The notes: generated by a model from the letters alone, not told the origin. 64,000 nucleotides of DNA from Rhodanobacter sp. B05 (GCF_002001085.1 NZ_MUNU01000010.1:1-64000), one strand, 5' to 3'. Numbered from the stretch's first letter, positions 8,053 through 17,888 are shown. Translations and numbers: made by a program.

Positions 8053-11000
8053 ATGCGCCTGCATTCCGTATTGTGGATGCTGTTCGGTCTGGTCGCGTTG
8101 CCGCTGCAGGCAACGGCATCCACGAAAGTGGCCATGTCGCAACCGTCGGTATCGCCGGACGGCGGCCAGATCGCCTTCGTCGCGAATGGCGGCATCTGGA
8201 CCGTGGCCAGCGGCGGCGGCAACGCCCACCTGCTGGTGGCCGATGATGGCGGCGCGGACTCGCGCCCGCTTTACTCGCCCGATGGCAAACAGCTGGCGTT
8301 CCAGTCCGATACCGGCGGCGAAGGCAGCGGCATCTATCTGCTCGATCTTGCCAGCGGCACCCTGCGTCGGCTGACCTGGGCCGACGGCAACAACCAGCTC
8401 GATGCCTGGTCGCGCGACAGCCAGTGGATCTACCTGAGTTCCTCGCGCGACAACGTCGGCGGCATGGCCGGCGTCTATCGGGTGCGCGCCAGCGGCGGCA
8501 CGCCGATGCCGGTATCGATGGAGAGCTACCGCAATGAATCGATGGCGGCGCCCGCGCCCGACGGCGCGTCGCTGGCCCTGGTCGGCGGCGGCATGGGCGA
8601 CTGGCAATGGTGGCGGCACGGTCACAGTCATATCGACCAGGGCGCGATCTGGCTGTTGCGCGACGACGGCAGCCACCAGTACACCCGGCTGACTCCCGAC
8701 GACGCCCGCACCGAATGGCCGATGTGGGCGCCGGATGGCCGCGCGCTGTTCTACATGAGCGACCGCAGCGGCGCGGAGAACATCTGGCGGATGCCGCTGG
8801 GCGGTGGCAGCGAAGCGGCCGTGACCCGTTTCACCGACGGTCGCGTGCTGTGGCCCAGCCTCTCGGCAAACGGCAGGGTGCTCGCTTTCGAGCGCGACTT
8901 CGGCATCTGGACGCTCGATCCGGCCAGCGGACAGACCACACCGCTGGCGATCGAGCTGTCCGGCGCCATCAGCGGCCCGCAGGCGAAATACGAGAACCTG
9001 AGCCACGGCTTCAGCCAGATCGCGCTGTCGCCGGATGGCAAGAAGCTGGCGCTGATCGCCCACGGTGAGGTGTTCGCCACCGACGCGGACAAGGGCGGCC
9101 ACGCGCGCCGGCTCACCCGCACCGCGGCGGCGGAATACGACCTGGCCTGGGCGCCGGACAGCCGCCGCCTGGTCTACGGCTCGGAACGCGACGGCCACGG
9201 CCAGCTCTATCTGTACGACTTCGCCAGCGGCAAGGAGACCGCACTCGCCAGCGATGACGGCGAGGACACCGCGCCGCGGTTCTCCCCCGATGGCAAGCAA
9301 CTGGCCTTTCTGCGCAACGACCGCGAGCTATGCGTGCTGGACCTGGCCAACGGCAAGCTGCGGGTGCTGGCGAAGGCGCCGATCGACCTGCCGCGCCCGC
9401 TCGATTCGAGCCAGCCGTTTGCATGGTCGCCGGATGGTCGCTGGATCGCCTACCTCAGCTGGGGGCCGCGCATGTTTCGCAACGTGCAGGCAGTATCGCT
9501 CGCCGACGGCAGGCAGGTCGCGTTGAGTTCGCTGGCCAACACGGGCGCCGACAACGTGCTGTGGAGTCCGGACCGTCGCAGCCTGTTTTTCACCACCGGC
9601 CAGCGTACCGAGGAAGGGCAAGTCGCGCAGGTCGACCTGCTGCCGCGCACGCCGGTGTTTCGCGAGGACCGCTTCCAGGATCTGTTCAAGGCGAAGCCGG
9701 CCGGTGACAAGCAGCACGACGACGGCAAGGCCGCACCGGACGACCAGCCGGCCAAGGGGCCGGTGCGCATCGCCGCCGACGGCATCCGCGAACGGCTGAG
9801 CCTGCTGCCGGTGGGGCTCGACGTGGGCGCGGCGCAGATCAGCCCGGACGGCAAGACCCTGCTGCTCACCGCCGAGGTCGCCGGCAAGCAGAACCTGTAC
9901 AGCTGGTCGCTCGATCCGCTGGCGAAAGAGCCGCCGGTGGCGACCCAGCTCACCAGCACGCCGGGCGACAAGGAGGATGCGCAATTCAGCCACGACGGCA
10001 AGCGCGTGTTCTACCTCGACGCCGGCAAGATCCAGTCGCTGGCGCTGGACGGCAAGAACAAGCCGGAGACGCTGGCCGTCGACGCCGCGCTGGAAGTGGA
10101 TTTCGACAGCGAGAAGCGGGTGGTGTTCGAGCAGGCCTGGAGCTGGCTGCGCAACACCTTCCATGACCCGGCCATGCACGGGGTGAACTGGAACCAGGTG
10201 CACGTCACCTACGCGCCGCTGGTGGCCACGGCGACGACGCCCGCGGCGCTGTACCGGCTGCTCAACCTGATGGTCGGCGAACTCGATGCCTCGCACTCCG
10301 GCGCCCGCCCACCGCAACACCGCGAGCCGATCACCGGCTGGCTGGGGTTGACGTTCGATCGCGCCGCCTACGAACAGCATGGCCACTTCCGCATCGATGA
10401 CGTACTGCCGCTGTCGCCAGCCGACGTCGCCGGTGGCATCAAGCCCGGCGACTACCTGCTGGCGATCGACGGCGAGCCGCTGGCCGCCAACAGCAATCTC
10501 GCCGAGCGCCTGGCCCATCGCATCGGCGACAAGGTCAGCCTGCGCATCGCCGACGATGCCGGCGGCGCCCATCCGCACGACGTCGCAGTCAAGCCGGTCG
10601 ACAGCCATGCGCTGGCCGACCTCGCCTATCGGGCCTGGACAGTGGCCAACCGCGCCTACGTGCTGAAGGCCAGCAACGGTCGCCTCGGCTACGTGCACCT
10701 GCGCGACATGTCGAGTGCATCGCTGCAGGATTTCTACAAGGACCTCGATGCGCAGAACGCCACCCGCGACGGCGTGGTGATCGACATCCGCAACAACTTC
10801 GGCGGCTTCGTCAACGCCTACGCGCTGGACGTGCTCTCGCGCCGGCCCTATCTCAACATGACCTTCCGCGGCTTTGACAAGTCCGAGCCCGCGCGCAGCA
10901 TCCTGGGCCAGCGTGCGCTGGAGCGGCCCACGGTGCTGATCACCAACCGGGTCACCCTGTCCGACGGCGAGGACTTCTCCGAAGGCTACCGCGCACTGGG

Positions 11001-11253
11001 CCTGGGCAAGATCGTCGGCGAACCCACCGCCGGCTGGATCATCTACACCTCAGCGGGCAAGCTGATCGACGGCGGCACGGTGCGGTTGCCCTTCATCACC
11101 ATCACCGACAACCACGGCCAGCCGATGGAAGGCCATCCGCGCCCGGTCGACATCCCGGTCAGCCGGCCGCTGGGCGAATCCTTCCAGCACAGGGACAGCG
11201 ACCTGGACGCCGCGGTGCACAGCCTGCTGAGCACACTCGGCGGCGCGAATTGA
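8053..11253 (+). CDS. Tricorn-like S41 peptidase with TolB/WD40-like propellers
   Basis: A 1066-residue exported protease. Order: signal peptide (1-22, LPLQATAST), repeated TolB/WD40-type propeller blades (about 25-560; several copies of the SPDGKxLAF pattern), a second propeller segment (about 590-690), a helical core (about 700-760), a PDZ domain (about 765-850, GIKPGDYLLAIDGEPL) and the S41 catalytic domain (about 870-1060). The S41 core shows VVIDIRNNFGG and TNRVTLSDGEDFSEGY, with probable nucleophile Ser970, and EPTAGW after it. The architecture matches tricorn protease homologues. It likely degrades peptides in the periplasm. It converges on the TonB receptor. Confidence 0.9.
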   Translation: MRLHSVLWMLFGLVALPLQATASTKVAMSQPSVSPDGGQIAFVANGGIWTVASGGGNAHLLVADDGGADSRPLYSPDGKQLAFQSDTGGEGSGIYLLDLASGTLRRLTWADGNNQLDAWSRDSQWIYLSSSRDNVGGMAGVYRVRASGGTPMPVSMESYRNESMAAPAPDGASLALVGGGMGDWQWWRHGHSHIDQGAIWLLRDDGSHQYTRLTPDDARTEWPMWAPDGRALFYMSDRSGAENIWRMPLGGGSEAAVTRFTDGRVLWPSLSANGRVLAFERDFGIWTLDPASGQTTPLAIELSGAISGPQAKYENLSHGFSQIALSPDGKKLALIAHGEVFATDADKGGHARRLTRTAAAEYDLAWAPDSRRLVYGSERDGHGQLYLYDFASGKETALASDDGEDTAPRFSPDGKQLAFLRNDRELCVLDLANGKLRVLAKAPIDLPRPLDSSQPFAWSPDGRWIAYLSWGPRMFRNVQAVSLADGRQVALSSLANTGADNVLWSPDRRSLFFTTGQRTEEGQVAQVDLLPRTPVFREDRFQDLFKAKPAGDKQHDDGKAAPDDQPAKGPVRIAADGIRERLSLLPVGLDVGAAQISPDGKTLLLTAEVAGKQNLYSWSLDPLAKEPPVATQLTSTPGDKEDAQFSHDGKRVFYLDAGKIQSLALDGKNKPETLAVDAALEVDFDSEKRVVFEQAWSWLRNTFHDPAMHGVNWNQVHVTYAPLVATATTPAALYRLLNLMVGELDASHSGARPPQHREPITGWLGLTFDRAAYEQHGHFRIDDVLPLSPADVAGGIKPGDYLLAIDGEPLAANSNLAERLAHRIGDKVSLRIADDAGGAHPHDVAVKPVDSHALADLAYRAWTVANRAYVLKASNGRLGYVHLRDMSSASLQDFYKDLDAQNATRDGVVIDIRNNFGGFVNAYALDVLSRRPYLNMTFRGFDKSEPARSILGQRALERPTVLITNRVTLSDGEDFSEGYRALGLGKIVGEPTAGWIIYTSAGKLIDGGTVRLPFITITDNHGQPMEGHPRPVDIPVSRPLGESFQHRDSDLDAAVHSLLSTLGGAN

Positions 11254-11264
11254 ACCTTTGAAAG

Positions 11265-11287
11265 CCCCTCTCCCGTCGGGAGAGGGG
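11265..11287. repeat. CCCCTCTCCC palindromic repeat, probable terminator
   Basis: Ten-bp perfect arms (CCCCTCTCCC at 11265-11274, complement at 11278-11287) with a 3-nt loop, followed by GTGGGGGTGAGGGTTCGG. A second, diverged half of the same repeat type continues to about 11409 (CCGCACCCTCATCC ... GACGGGAGAAGGGAGG). The element fills the 166-bp gap between convergent genes. The same family recurs at 48.25-48.37 kb. Confidence 0.75.
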
Positions 11288-11419
11288 TGGGGGTGAGGGT
11301 TCGGTCGGAGCGTAATGTTTACCTCGGCCCCGCACCCTCATCCGGTGCTTCGCGCCACCTTCTCACCCGCAAGGGGACTCCCCAAGGTCGCCGACGGGAG
11401 AAGGGAGGACCATGGCCGC

Positions 11420-13843
11420 TCAGAACTTGCCGCTGACACTGACGCCGAAGGTGCGCGGCGCACCGGGAATGAAGGTCGGCAGACCGAAGTTCTCGCCGGT
11501 GTTGCCGCCGTCGATCAGGTATTTGCGGTTGCTCAGGTTGCTGCCCCACAAACCCAGGTCCCAGCGGCCATTTTCGAGGCTTACGCCGGTGCGCAGGTTG
11601 AGCAGGCCGTAGCCGGCCTGTGCGTACGCGGGGTTGTTGTCGTCCTCGAAATACACCCGCGAGTGCCAGGTGTAGCTGGGCCGGAAATAGAACGCGCGGC
11701 CGTCGCCCAGCGGGACATTCCACAACAGGCCCAGCGATGCCGAGTTGTCCGGTGCCAGGCGCAGGTGGTTGCCCGCGTATTGCTGCGGGTTGCCGTTCTG
11801 GTCGGTGCCGTCGAAGCGCGCATGCAGGTAGCTGTAGTTGAAGAACGCGCTGACGTTGTCGCCGAACGCCTGTTGCAACGAAGCCTCGAAGCCCGGCGAG
11901 TGCGCGCGGCCGGAGTTCACCGCGATGTACTGCCCGTTCCGGTACACCTGACTCTGGAAGTTGGTGTAGTTGTAGTAGAACGCCGAGAGATCGTAGGCAA
12001 AGGTGTTTTCGAACGCCACGCCCTTGATGCCCACCTCGTAGTTCCACAAGGTTTCCGCCGGCAGCACCGCCTTCGTATAGCTGCCATCCGGATTGACGTT
12101 GAAGGTGAGCGCATCCGGCCGGCGCCCGCGCGACACGCTGACGTAGGCATTGACGTCGTCGTTGACGTGCCAGCTGCCGATCAGCCGGCCGACCATCGAG
12201 TTGGTGCTTTTCGCATTGGTCAGCAGGCCGTGGGTCGGCGCGAACAGATCATTGGGCGCGGTGATGCCGTTGACGCCGGCGCCGAACAGCGCGAAAGCCG
12301 AACCGATGCTGGCTGCGTTGGCGCCGCTGGCGTCGAACACCTGGTAGCCGGCGGTGATGTTCTCGTGCGACACGCGCAGGCCGCCGGTGATGTCGAAGCG
12401 GTCGCTGACGCGCCAGGTGCCATCGGCAAACAGCTCGGTCGAGCGCGTGCTGCCGTGGTTCTCGAAACCCTCGCTTTCGTTCGGGTTGAGCGGGCTGTTG
12501 AGCAGCGGGATCACGCTGTACGGCTGGTTCGGCTGGAAATTCGAGGTCAGCAGCGGCGGGTCGGTCGGGCCGAACAGCAGGTTGACCACGCCCGGATCGA
12601 GACTGCGCGCCAACGGGATCAGGTCGACCAGCAGGCTGCGCTCGTCGGTATGGAACGGCACGACCTGGCTGCCGTTCTCGTAGAAGTAGTTGGCACCGAC
12701 GAAACCGGTGAAGCGTCCGCCGCTGTCGTAGTTGAAGCGCACTTCCTGGCTGGCCTGGTGACTGCGCGAATGATTGCCGAAATTCAGCATGTCGAGCTGC
12801 GAGCCGTCGGCGTCGAACGACTCGGTGGAGTCGAGCCGGCGCAGGCCGGTGATCGTGTTCAGCGTCCAGTTGTCGTCGAGGCGGAAGCTGCCCAGCGCGG
12901 TGAGGCTGTAGATCTTGCGCCGGATGCCCAGCGCACTGCCCTCGTTGAGATCGGCATCGCCGAACAGATCCGTCGAACCGTTCCGGTTCGGCAGCAGGCT
13001 GCGGAAATCCGTGCCCGGCGGGGTGTCGAGCTGATAATTCGCGATGACGTCGATGCCGCTCTGGTCGCCGGTCTTCACGTGCAGGCTGGCCCGGATCGCC
13101 CGCGTGTCCTCGCCATTGAGCTGGCCGCCGGCGAGGTTGCGGATGTAGCCATCGTGCGCGCTGTCGTAGATCGCCACGCGCCCGTCAACATTGGCGCCGA
13201 GCGGGGTATTGAAATAGCCGGTGAGCATGCGGCTGCTGTAGTTGCCGAACTCGGTGGTGAAGCCGCCCGCGGTGGTGTCGCTGGCCTTGTTCGAGATCAG
13301 CGAGAGCGCGCCGCTCTCCGCGCCACGACCAAACAGCGTACCCTGCGGCCCGCGCAACACCTCGATGCGATCCATGTCGTACAGCGCCACGATCGAACCG
13401 ACCGCGCGGCTGATGTCCACCCCGTCCTGGAACACCGACACCCGCCCCGGCGTGTTCGACGCGGTATCGTCGGAGGTGATGCCGCGGATCGCGATGCCCG
13501 GCGTGTTCGGACTCTGCACCTGCACCTGCACGCCCGGTGCGTAACGGCTCAGGTCATCCATGTGGGTGATCCCGAGTGTCTTCAGGAAATTTCCCGAATA
13601 CGCCGAGATCGAGATCGGCACGTCGATCACCTGCTGCTCGCGCTTCTGCGCGGTCACCACGATCCGGTTGAGGTTGATCGCGTTGGCCGACGACGGCGCC
13701 GTGCTGGCGGGAGCGGGCGCGTCCGCCTGCTGTTGCGCCTGCACCGCCAGCGGCGCCAACCCCAGCAGCAGGCAATGGACCGACAGGGACAATCGACGAT
13801 GGCGCAGCTTCGACGCAGACGCACCGCTATTCGAATTCAACAT
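11420..13843 (-). CDS. TonB-dependent outer-membrane receptor
   Basis: An 807-residue receptor: signal peptide (about 1-35, ending LAVQAQQQ), plug domain (about 50-170; IVVTAQKREQQVIDVPISIS, then DRIEVLRGPQGTLFGRGAESG) and a 22-strand barrel ending GVSVSGKF with the terminal Phe of outer-membrane proteins. It resembles the large receptor group of sphingomonads and xanthomonads (IVVTAQKRE box, GRGAESGALSLI). The start at 13843 has AGGGGA upstream; a longer frame to 14110 has no signal peptide. The imported substrate is unknown and no neighbouring catabolic gene points to one. Confidence 0.92.
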   Translation of the reverse strand: MLNSNSGASASKLRHRRLSLSVHCLLLGLAPLAVQAQQQADAPAPASTAPSSANAINLNRIVVTAQKREQQVIDVPISISAYSGNFLKTLGITHMDDLSRYAPGVQVQVQSPNTPGIAIRGITSDDTASNTPGRVSVFQDGVDISRAVGSIVALYDMDRIEVLRGPQGTLFGRGAESGALSLISNKASDTTAGGFTTEFGNYSSRMLTGYFNTPLGANVDGRVAIYDSAHDGYIRNLAGGQLNGEDTRAIRASLHVKTGDQSGIDVIANYQLDTPPGTDFRSLLPNRNGSTDLFGDADLNEGSALGIRRKIYSLTALGSFRLDDNWTLNTITGLRRLDSTESFDADGSQLDMLNFGNHSRSHQASQEVRFNYDSGGRFTGFVGANYFYENGSQVVPFHTDERSLLVDLIPLARSLDPGVVNLLFGPTDPPLLTSNFQPNQPYSVIPLLNSPLNPNESEGFENHGSTRSTELFADGTWRVSDRFDITGGLRVSHENITAGYQVFDASGANAASIGSAFALFGAGVNGITAPNDLFAPTHGLLTNAKSTNSMVGRLIGSWHVNDDVNAYVSVSRGRRPDALTFNVNPDGSYTKAVLPAETLWNYEVGIKGVAFENTFAYDLSAFYYNYTNFQSQVYRNGQYIAVNSGRAHSPGFEASLQQAFGDNVSAFFNYSYLHARFDGTDQNGNPQQYAGNHLRLAPDNSASLGLLWNVPLGDGRAFYFRPSYTWHSRVYFEDDNNPAYAQAGYGLLNLRTGVSLENGRWDLGLWGSNLSNRKYLIDGGNTGENFGLPTFIPGAPRTFGVSVSGKF

Positions 13844-14256
13844 GGTTTCCCCTGCAAGGCGTATCGCTACGCACCCATGAACATGAAAGGTCACTGTCGG
13901 CCGATTGTGACAGCGGAATGTCCCGGCGCGCCCGCCGAAACCCGCCGCATCCGGCAGGTCAACACGGGTGTTGCCGCCACATTCCCCTCGGGCGAACGCT
14001 ACTACGGATGAAGCGCAGCAAGCTTGCTGCGCTGCGGTAGTGGCTGGTTCAGTGCTGCAGCGCTGACTGGATGCCGTTTGCCAACATGGCCAACCGCCCT
14101 TCTCCGCCACCGTGGCTACCTCACGCGACCGATTTCATGGCGTGGCTGGCGTAATCCACCATCGGCTCGAAGACCGGGTCGCACTTGCCTGATCAGCGCG
14201 TGGTCATGGGTCGGCATTCCGTACGGTCGTCACGGCATGGCGCACGACTTCCCGGG
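13844..14256. other. 413-bp gap between TonB receptor start and ABC transporter end
   Basis: Upstream region of the receptor and downstream region of the ABC gene, both on the minus strand. I see no convincing gene, RNA or strong terminator. Open frames here lack ribosome-binding sites. The receptor promoter should be within about 13850-13990 but I cannot mark boxes. Confidence 0.5.
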
Positions 14257-16020
14257 TCACTGCATCCAGGACTTGAACCGATCCGATGAACCGAACAAAG
14301 GCGCTGCGCGCCGGAGATCCGCTTTCCTGGTCACCGTCGCGACGAGATCGTTGCCGATGTCCAGACATTGGTCCGCGATTGTCGCCACGCCGGGCCGATG
14401 CGACACCACAATCAGCACCGTCTGCGGCAGACGGCGCTTCAGCGCTGCAAGAACCACGATCTCGGAGGCTGCATCAAGCGCACTGGTAGCCTCGTCCAAC
14501 AGGGCAAGGAAAGGCTGGCGCAGGATGACCTGGGCCAGCAGCAGTCGCTGCAACTCGCCGCCGGAAAGCCGGCTCGACGAGCTGTGCAGTGCCGTATCGA
14601 GTCCGCGCTGCGAACTCGCCAAACGCTTGTCGAGTCCCACGTCCGTCAGCACGCTGCGCAACATTTCATCGGTGGCTTCGGGTGCCGCCCACAACAGGCA
14701 TTCGCGCACGGAATGCTGCCAGGGCCGGACACTCTGGCTGACGTAGGCACCATGCCGCACGAGCTCGCGGTACTCGTCAAAATCGATCAGCCGCCCATCT
14801 GCGCGTGCCACAAACGCCTCCGGCGTCATCATGCCGGCCAGAACGTCGACCAGGCTGCTCTTGCCGATGCCGGAGTCACCGGAAACCAGAGTCAGTTCTC
14901 CGGGCACCAGCATCAGGTCGCCGACATCGAGACCGGCGGTGGGCGGTATCAAGCGCATCCGCTCGATATGCAGCGCACTACCGGAAGTCACCGCGCGCGA
15001 TGGCGCCACGGATGACCGGGCCGAATCCAGATTCATATAGCGCTGCCACAATTCGAATGCCGGCGCGGCCGAACGCAGCTGCTGAAAACTCTGCCGAGTC
15101 GACACCAGATAAGGCAGCAGGCGTCCGAGCAGCAGACACACCGCGATAAGCGACGACTGATCGATGCCGTGCCAGCGATGGGCGAGCACGAACAGCGCCG
15201 CAATCCCCGCGGCTGCCAGCAGTTCGAGCATCAGCCGCCCGGAAGCCACCAGCTCCAGTTGGCGCCGGTAGCCGTGGCACAGCCGCGCGGAAATGGCGCC
15301 GTAACTTTCCTTCTCCACATCCTCCTTGCCGAACGAGCGGACGTGGCGCAGGCGCCGCGGAAAATCCTCGCTGTGCCAGAACAATCGCGTCATGTCCACG
15401 ACGTACTGGCGACCGACCAACGATTGCTCGCGGCCATAGGCGCGCGATGCCAGCAACCCCAGAGCTGCAATCAGCGGCGCCGCCAGCATCAAGGGTGGCG
15501 ATACCCAGAACGCGAAACCGAGACTGACGGCGGCGGTGACGCCGGCGATCAGCAATTGCTGCAGGGCGCTGAAACCCTGCACGATGAGCTCGACGTTATG
15601 GGTGAGGACGTTGGCGATTTCCGCCGACGTCGAATCCGCCAACGACGTCAGGGGAGCGTCGACCAGGCGCGCGTGTACCCGACGGCGCAGGCTCATGCCG
15701 TAACGACCTACCAGGCGCGCGCCCAGGCGCGCCGCCTGCCAGCGCAGCAAGGCAAACACAACCATCGCTGCGGCGAAGATCAGCGCCTGCATTTCGACAC
15801 TACGATGTGCGTCGAACAACACGCTGCCGAACGGCAACGTATGCCCCGGCTGGACCAGCGGCACCAGCAGCACCGCCGCGAGACTGCCGGCAAACGCCGC
15901 GCCCAGCGACAACACCACATACGCCGCCGTTTCCGCGAGTTCGCTGGCGCTGAGCGTGCGCATCAGCGAACGCAGCAGATCGAGGACCCGATCCGATGCC
16001 GACGATGACTGGCCCGACAT
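14257..16020 (-). CDS. ABC transporter, fused permease and ATP-binding domains (half-transporter)
   Basis: A 587-residue exporter-type half-transporter in the inner membrane. About residues 30-330 hold the transmembrane helices (AAYVVLSLGAAFAGSLAAVLL, ALIFAAAMVVFALL and others). The C-terminal nucleotide-binding domain has Walker A GDSGIGKSS, signature LSGGELQRL, Walker B FLALLDEATSALD and the H-loop LIVVSHRP. Exporters of this kind carry lipids, peptides or redox-active thiols; the substrate is not evident. Its upstream gap carries the shared promoter element at 16123-16152, which ties it to the polysaccharide and cytochrome loci. Such transporters also accompany HprK-like and nucleotidyltransferase genes in some peptide clusters, but no precursor peptide was found here. 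Confidence 0.88.
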   Translation of the reverse strand: MSGQSSSASDRVLDLLRSLMRTLSASELAETAAYVVLSLGAAFAGSLAAVLLVPLVQPGHTLPFGSVLFDAHRSVEMQALIFAAAMVVFALLRWQAARLGARLVGRYGMSLRRRVHARLVDAPLTSLADSTSAEIANVLTHNVELIVQGFSALQQLLIAGVTAAVSLGFAFWVSPPLMLAAPLIAALGLLASRAYGREQSLVGRQYVVDMTRLFWHSEDFPRRLRHVRSFGKEDVEKESYGAISARLCHGYRRQLELVASGRLMLELLAAAGIAALFVLAHRWHGIDQSSLIAVCLLLGRLLPYLVSTRQSFQQLRSAAPAFELWQRYMNLDSARSSVAPSRAVTSGSALHIERMRLIPPTAGLDVGDLMLVPGELTLVSGDSGIGKSSLVDVLAGMMTPEAFVARADGRLIDFDEYRELVRHGAYVSQSVRPWQHSVRECLLWAAPEATDEMLRSVLTDVGLDKRLASSQRGLDTALHSSSSRLSGGELQRLLLAQVILRQPFLALLDEATSALDAASEIVVLAALKRRLPQTVLIVVSHRPGVATIADQCLDIGNDLVATVTRKADLRRAAPLFGSSDRFKSWMQ

Positions 16021-16122
16021 CCTTACAGGCCCGCGCCGCTGGCCGGCGGCATCGACCGCGGCATCATTGGCACTTCGTGGCGATTCAGAGCGGCACTACT
16101 CCGGGCAGGTTTTCCCATGTCG

Positions 16123-16152
16123 GTAAGTGCGGCCGGCACGGGAAAAGGTTGC
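16123..16152 (-). promoter_or_regulatory. Shared ECF-type promoter element, copy A (ABC transporter)
   Basis: Read on the minus strand: GCAACC (16152-16147), 16 nt, then GCACTTAC (16130-16123). The element points at the ABC transporter start codon about 100 nt downstream. It matches five other copies at identical spacing. A small GCAACG...CGTTGC hairpin at 16153-16170 lies just upstream and may end the peroxiredoxin transcript. Confidence 0.75.
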
Positions 16153-16179
16153 GCAACGCCGTCGCGTTGCCTGAGCGGC

Positions 16180-16791
16180 TTACGGCGTCTTGCCAGCCTG
16201 CAGGTGCTGCACGATGGCCAGCGACCGTTTCACATGCTCGTCCGGCCGCAGATGATCGGTCTCCGAGGATAGCGCGGCGACGATCTTGCCGTGGCTGTCG
16301 ATGACGAAAGTGGTGCGCGGGATGAAGGCGTGATCGATCGCCACGCCGCGCACATCGTTCATGCCCGGCTGCGCCGCGATGGCCTTCAGGTCGTAGGAAA
16401 GCGCGACCTTGACGTCGGCATCGGAAGCGACCGGAAACTTGCCCGCGCAGTATTTCGGATCCGCCGAAAAGGCATCGAGGCGCTCGATGCTGTCAGCCGA
16501 CACCCCGATGATGGTCGCGCCGGCCGCGTCGAACTTGTCGCGGTTGACCGCAAAGGTATGCGCTTCGAGATCGCAGCCGCCCGTATAGGCCGACGGATAG
16601 AAGTACACCACCACCGGCCCCTTCTTGAGGGCGTCAGCGAGGGAGAAGGTGAACTCCTTGCCAGCCTGGCTGGCCTGGGCCGTGAATGTCGGTGCCGTGG
16701 CGCCGGGCCCGAGTGCGGCAACAGCCGGTGTCGCCGAAGCCAGCGCGATCAGCGCGCCGAGTGCCATCGATCCTGCAAGACGCTTGTTCAT
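16180..16791 (-). CDS. Exported peroxiredoxin (AhpC/TSA family, BCP-like)
   Basis: A 203-residue thiol peroxidase. The signal peptide (MNKRLAGSMALGALIALASA, cleavage near AVAALG) is followed by a thioredoxin-fold domain with PVVVYFYPSAYTGGCDLEA. Here the usual PxxxTxxC motif appears as PSAYTGGC, so Thr and the peroxidatic Cys are present (Cys at about residue 88). A second Cys (KYCAGKF) may be the resolving one. It would reduce peroxides in the periplasm. The start at 16791 has GAGGG upstream; the longer frame to 16854 adds residues before the signal peptide. It lies 59 bp downstream of the HprK-like gene on the same strand and may share its transcript. Confidence 0.88.
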   Translation of the reverse strand: MNKRLAGSMALGALIALASATPAVAALGPGATAPTFTAQASQAGKEFTFSLADALKKGPVVVYFYPSAYTGGCDLEAHTFAVNRDKFDAAGATIIGVSADSIERLDAFSADPKYCAGKFPVASDADVKVALSYDLKAIAAQPGMNDVRGVAIDHAFIPRTTFVIDSHGKIVAALSSETDHLRPDEHVKRSLAIVQHLQAGKTP

Positions 16792-16850
16792 TTTTGTGAC
16801 CCTCATTGAAGTGACCCTTTCCAGTGTGGCACCGGACGCGTTCGACGGCA

Positions 16851-17888
16851 TCATCCCAGAAGCCGGCTCAACGCGGTGGCGGCATCCCGCGGATGGTGCC
16901 CCCGGCGTAGCTGATGAGCACCCAGCTGCATCATCTGTTGTTCGAAGCGATGCCAGCCCGGCTGTCCGGACGCATACGCCTGATCGGCGCGCAGCCCGTC
17001 GGCGATTTCGTGCTGCGGGATAACGCTCAACAAGACATCGGGATCATCCGCCGGTTGGTCGCAAACAAACACCACGCCGACCAGCTCCAGTGGAACCGCT
17101 GCGAGCCGGCCATGGCCTTGCCGCAAATCGGCCTCGAACTTCTCGACGCCGCTGCGGCGGCGGATGACCGGCGCCTGGTTGATCCATCGCCGGGTTGCTT
17201 CGTCGCTGATGAACCGCAGCGCATCGGCCTGCACGTGCAGGTAATTCGCGACACCGGTGGCGAGCATGCTCTCCGGTTGCACGAAGACAGCATCCTCGGC
17301 GAGAAAATCCAGCCCCTGCAGCAGGCTGTGCAAGGCCAGCGTCGATTTGCCCGAGCCGCTGGCTCCCAGCAGGAGGATGCCGCGCCCCTGCGCGCCGACG
17401 CAGGCGCCATGCAGCGGCACCAGACCCAGTCCGCGCGTCGCCAGGGTGAAGACCGCGAATTCGATGAGTTCGTAGCGCAGATGATAGGGATGGCCGAGCA
17501 TGTCTTCGGATGCCACCACCAGGCCGCGGCGCTGTTCTGGCGCCAACACCACATAGTTCGACGCATCCATCACGCCGCAGAGCAGGCCCGCGCCGGATTG
17601 CACCCGCACCATCGGCGGTTCGGCAGGATTCGGCGAAACCTGTCGCGGCAACAGGCGCAGCTCGATGCGAAATTCCGGCGCAGCCATCGGCAGGTGGTGC
17701 GACGGCAGGCCGGCGTAAGCGGCCTCGACCAGATCCAGCAGCACGGCGCTGGTGCTTTCGAAGCGAAAGCATCCACCCAGGATCTGCCGGCACACCGAAT
17801 GGCGGCGGTCGGCGGGCCGCTCGCAAAAAGGGTCTGCGCCGGCGTCTTGAACGCCAGCGCAGAAACCAAGGCCATCGTCGTCGATCAA
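16851..17888 (-). CDS. HPr kinase/phosphorylase-like protein (HprK-related kinase)
   Basis: A 345-residue P-loop protein. The C-terminal half has an HprK-type core: Walker A LLLGASGSGKSTLALHSL (about residues 185-200), followed by GLDFLAEDAVFVQ, the counterpart of the HprK second-strand acidic motif. The N-terminal half (about 1-150) is the domain usual in HprK-related kinases of peptide and sulfotransferase clusters, not a true HprK N-domain. It probably phosphorylates a small molecule or peptide and does not act on HPr. The start is a TTG at 17888 with a perfect GGAAGG 8 nt upstream. A longer frame from 18122 would overlap promoter copy B, which argues against it. Divergent from the radical SAM operon. 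Confidence 0.82.
   Translation of the reverse strand: MIDDDGLGFCAGVQDAGADPFCERPADRRHSVCRQILGGCFRFESTSAVLLDLVEAAYAGLPSHHLPMAAPEFRIELRLLPRQVSPNPAEPPMVRVQSGAGLLCGVMDASNYVVLAPEQRRGLVVASEDMLGHPYHLRYELIEFAVFTLATRGLGLVPLHGACVGAQGRGILLLGASGSGKSTLALHSLLQGLDFLAEDAVFVQPESMLATGVANYLHVQADALRFISDEATRRWINQAPVIRRRSGVEKFEADLRQGHGRLAAVPLELVGVVFVCDQPADDPDVLLSVIPQHEIADGLRADQAYASGQPGWHRFEQQMMQLGAHQLRRGHHPRDAATALSRLLG

Noticed and set aside
9328-10698. 456-codon minus-strand frame inside the tricorn-like gene
   Set aside because: Antisense shadow of a gene with a full catalytic domain.
11315-14011. 898-codon + strand frame opposite the TonB receptor
   Set aside because: Shadow of the receptor gene: no signal, no family match, Arg/Val/Ala-biased composition, and the minus-strand frame is a clear receptor.
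13844-14256. Possible riboswitch (cobalamin or other) upstream of the TonB receptor
   Set aside because: No conserved B12-box or other riboswitch core could be recognised.
16123-16152. Reading the GCAACC element as a sigma-54 (-24/-12) promoter in the reverse direction
   Set aside because: TTGC and GGCAC are present in reverse, but the GG to GC distance is not 10 nt in any copy, and no gene lies downstream in that orientation for several copies.
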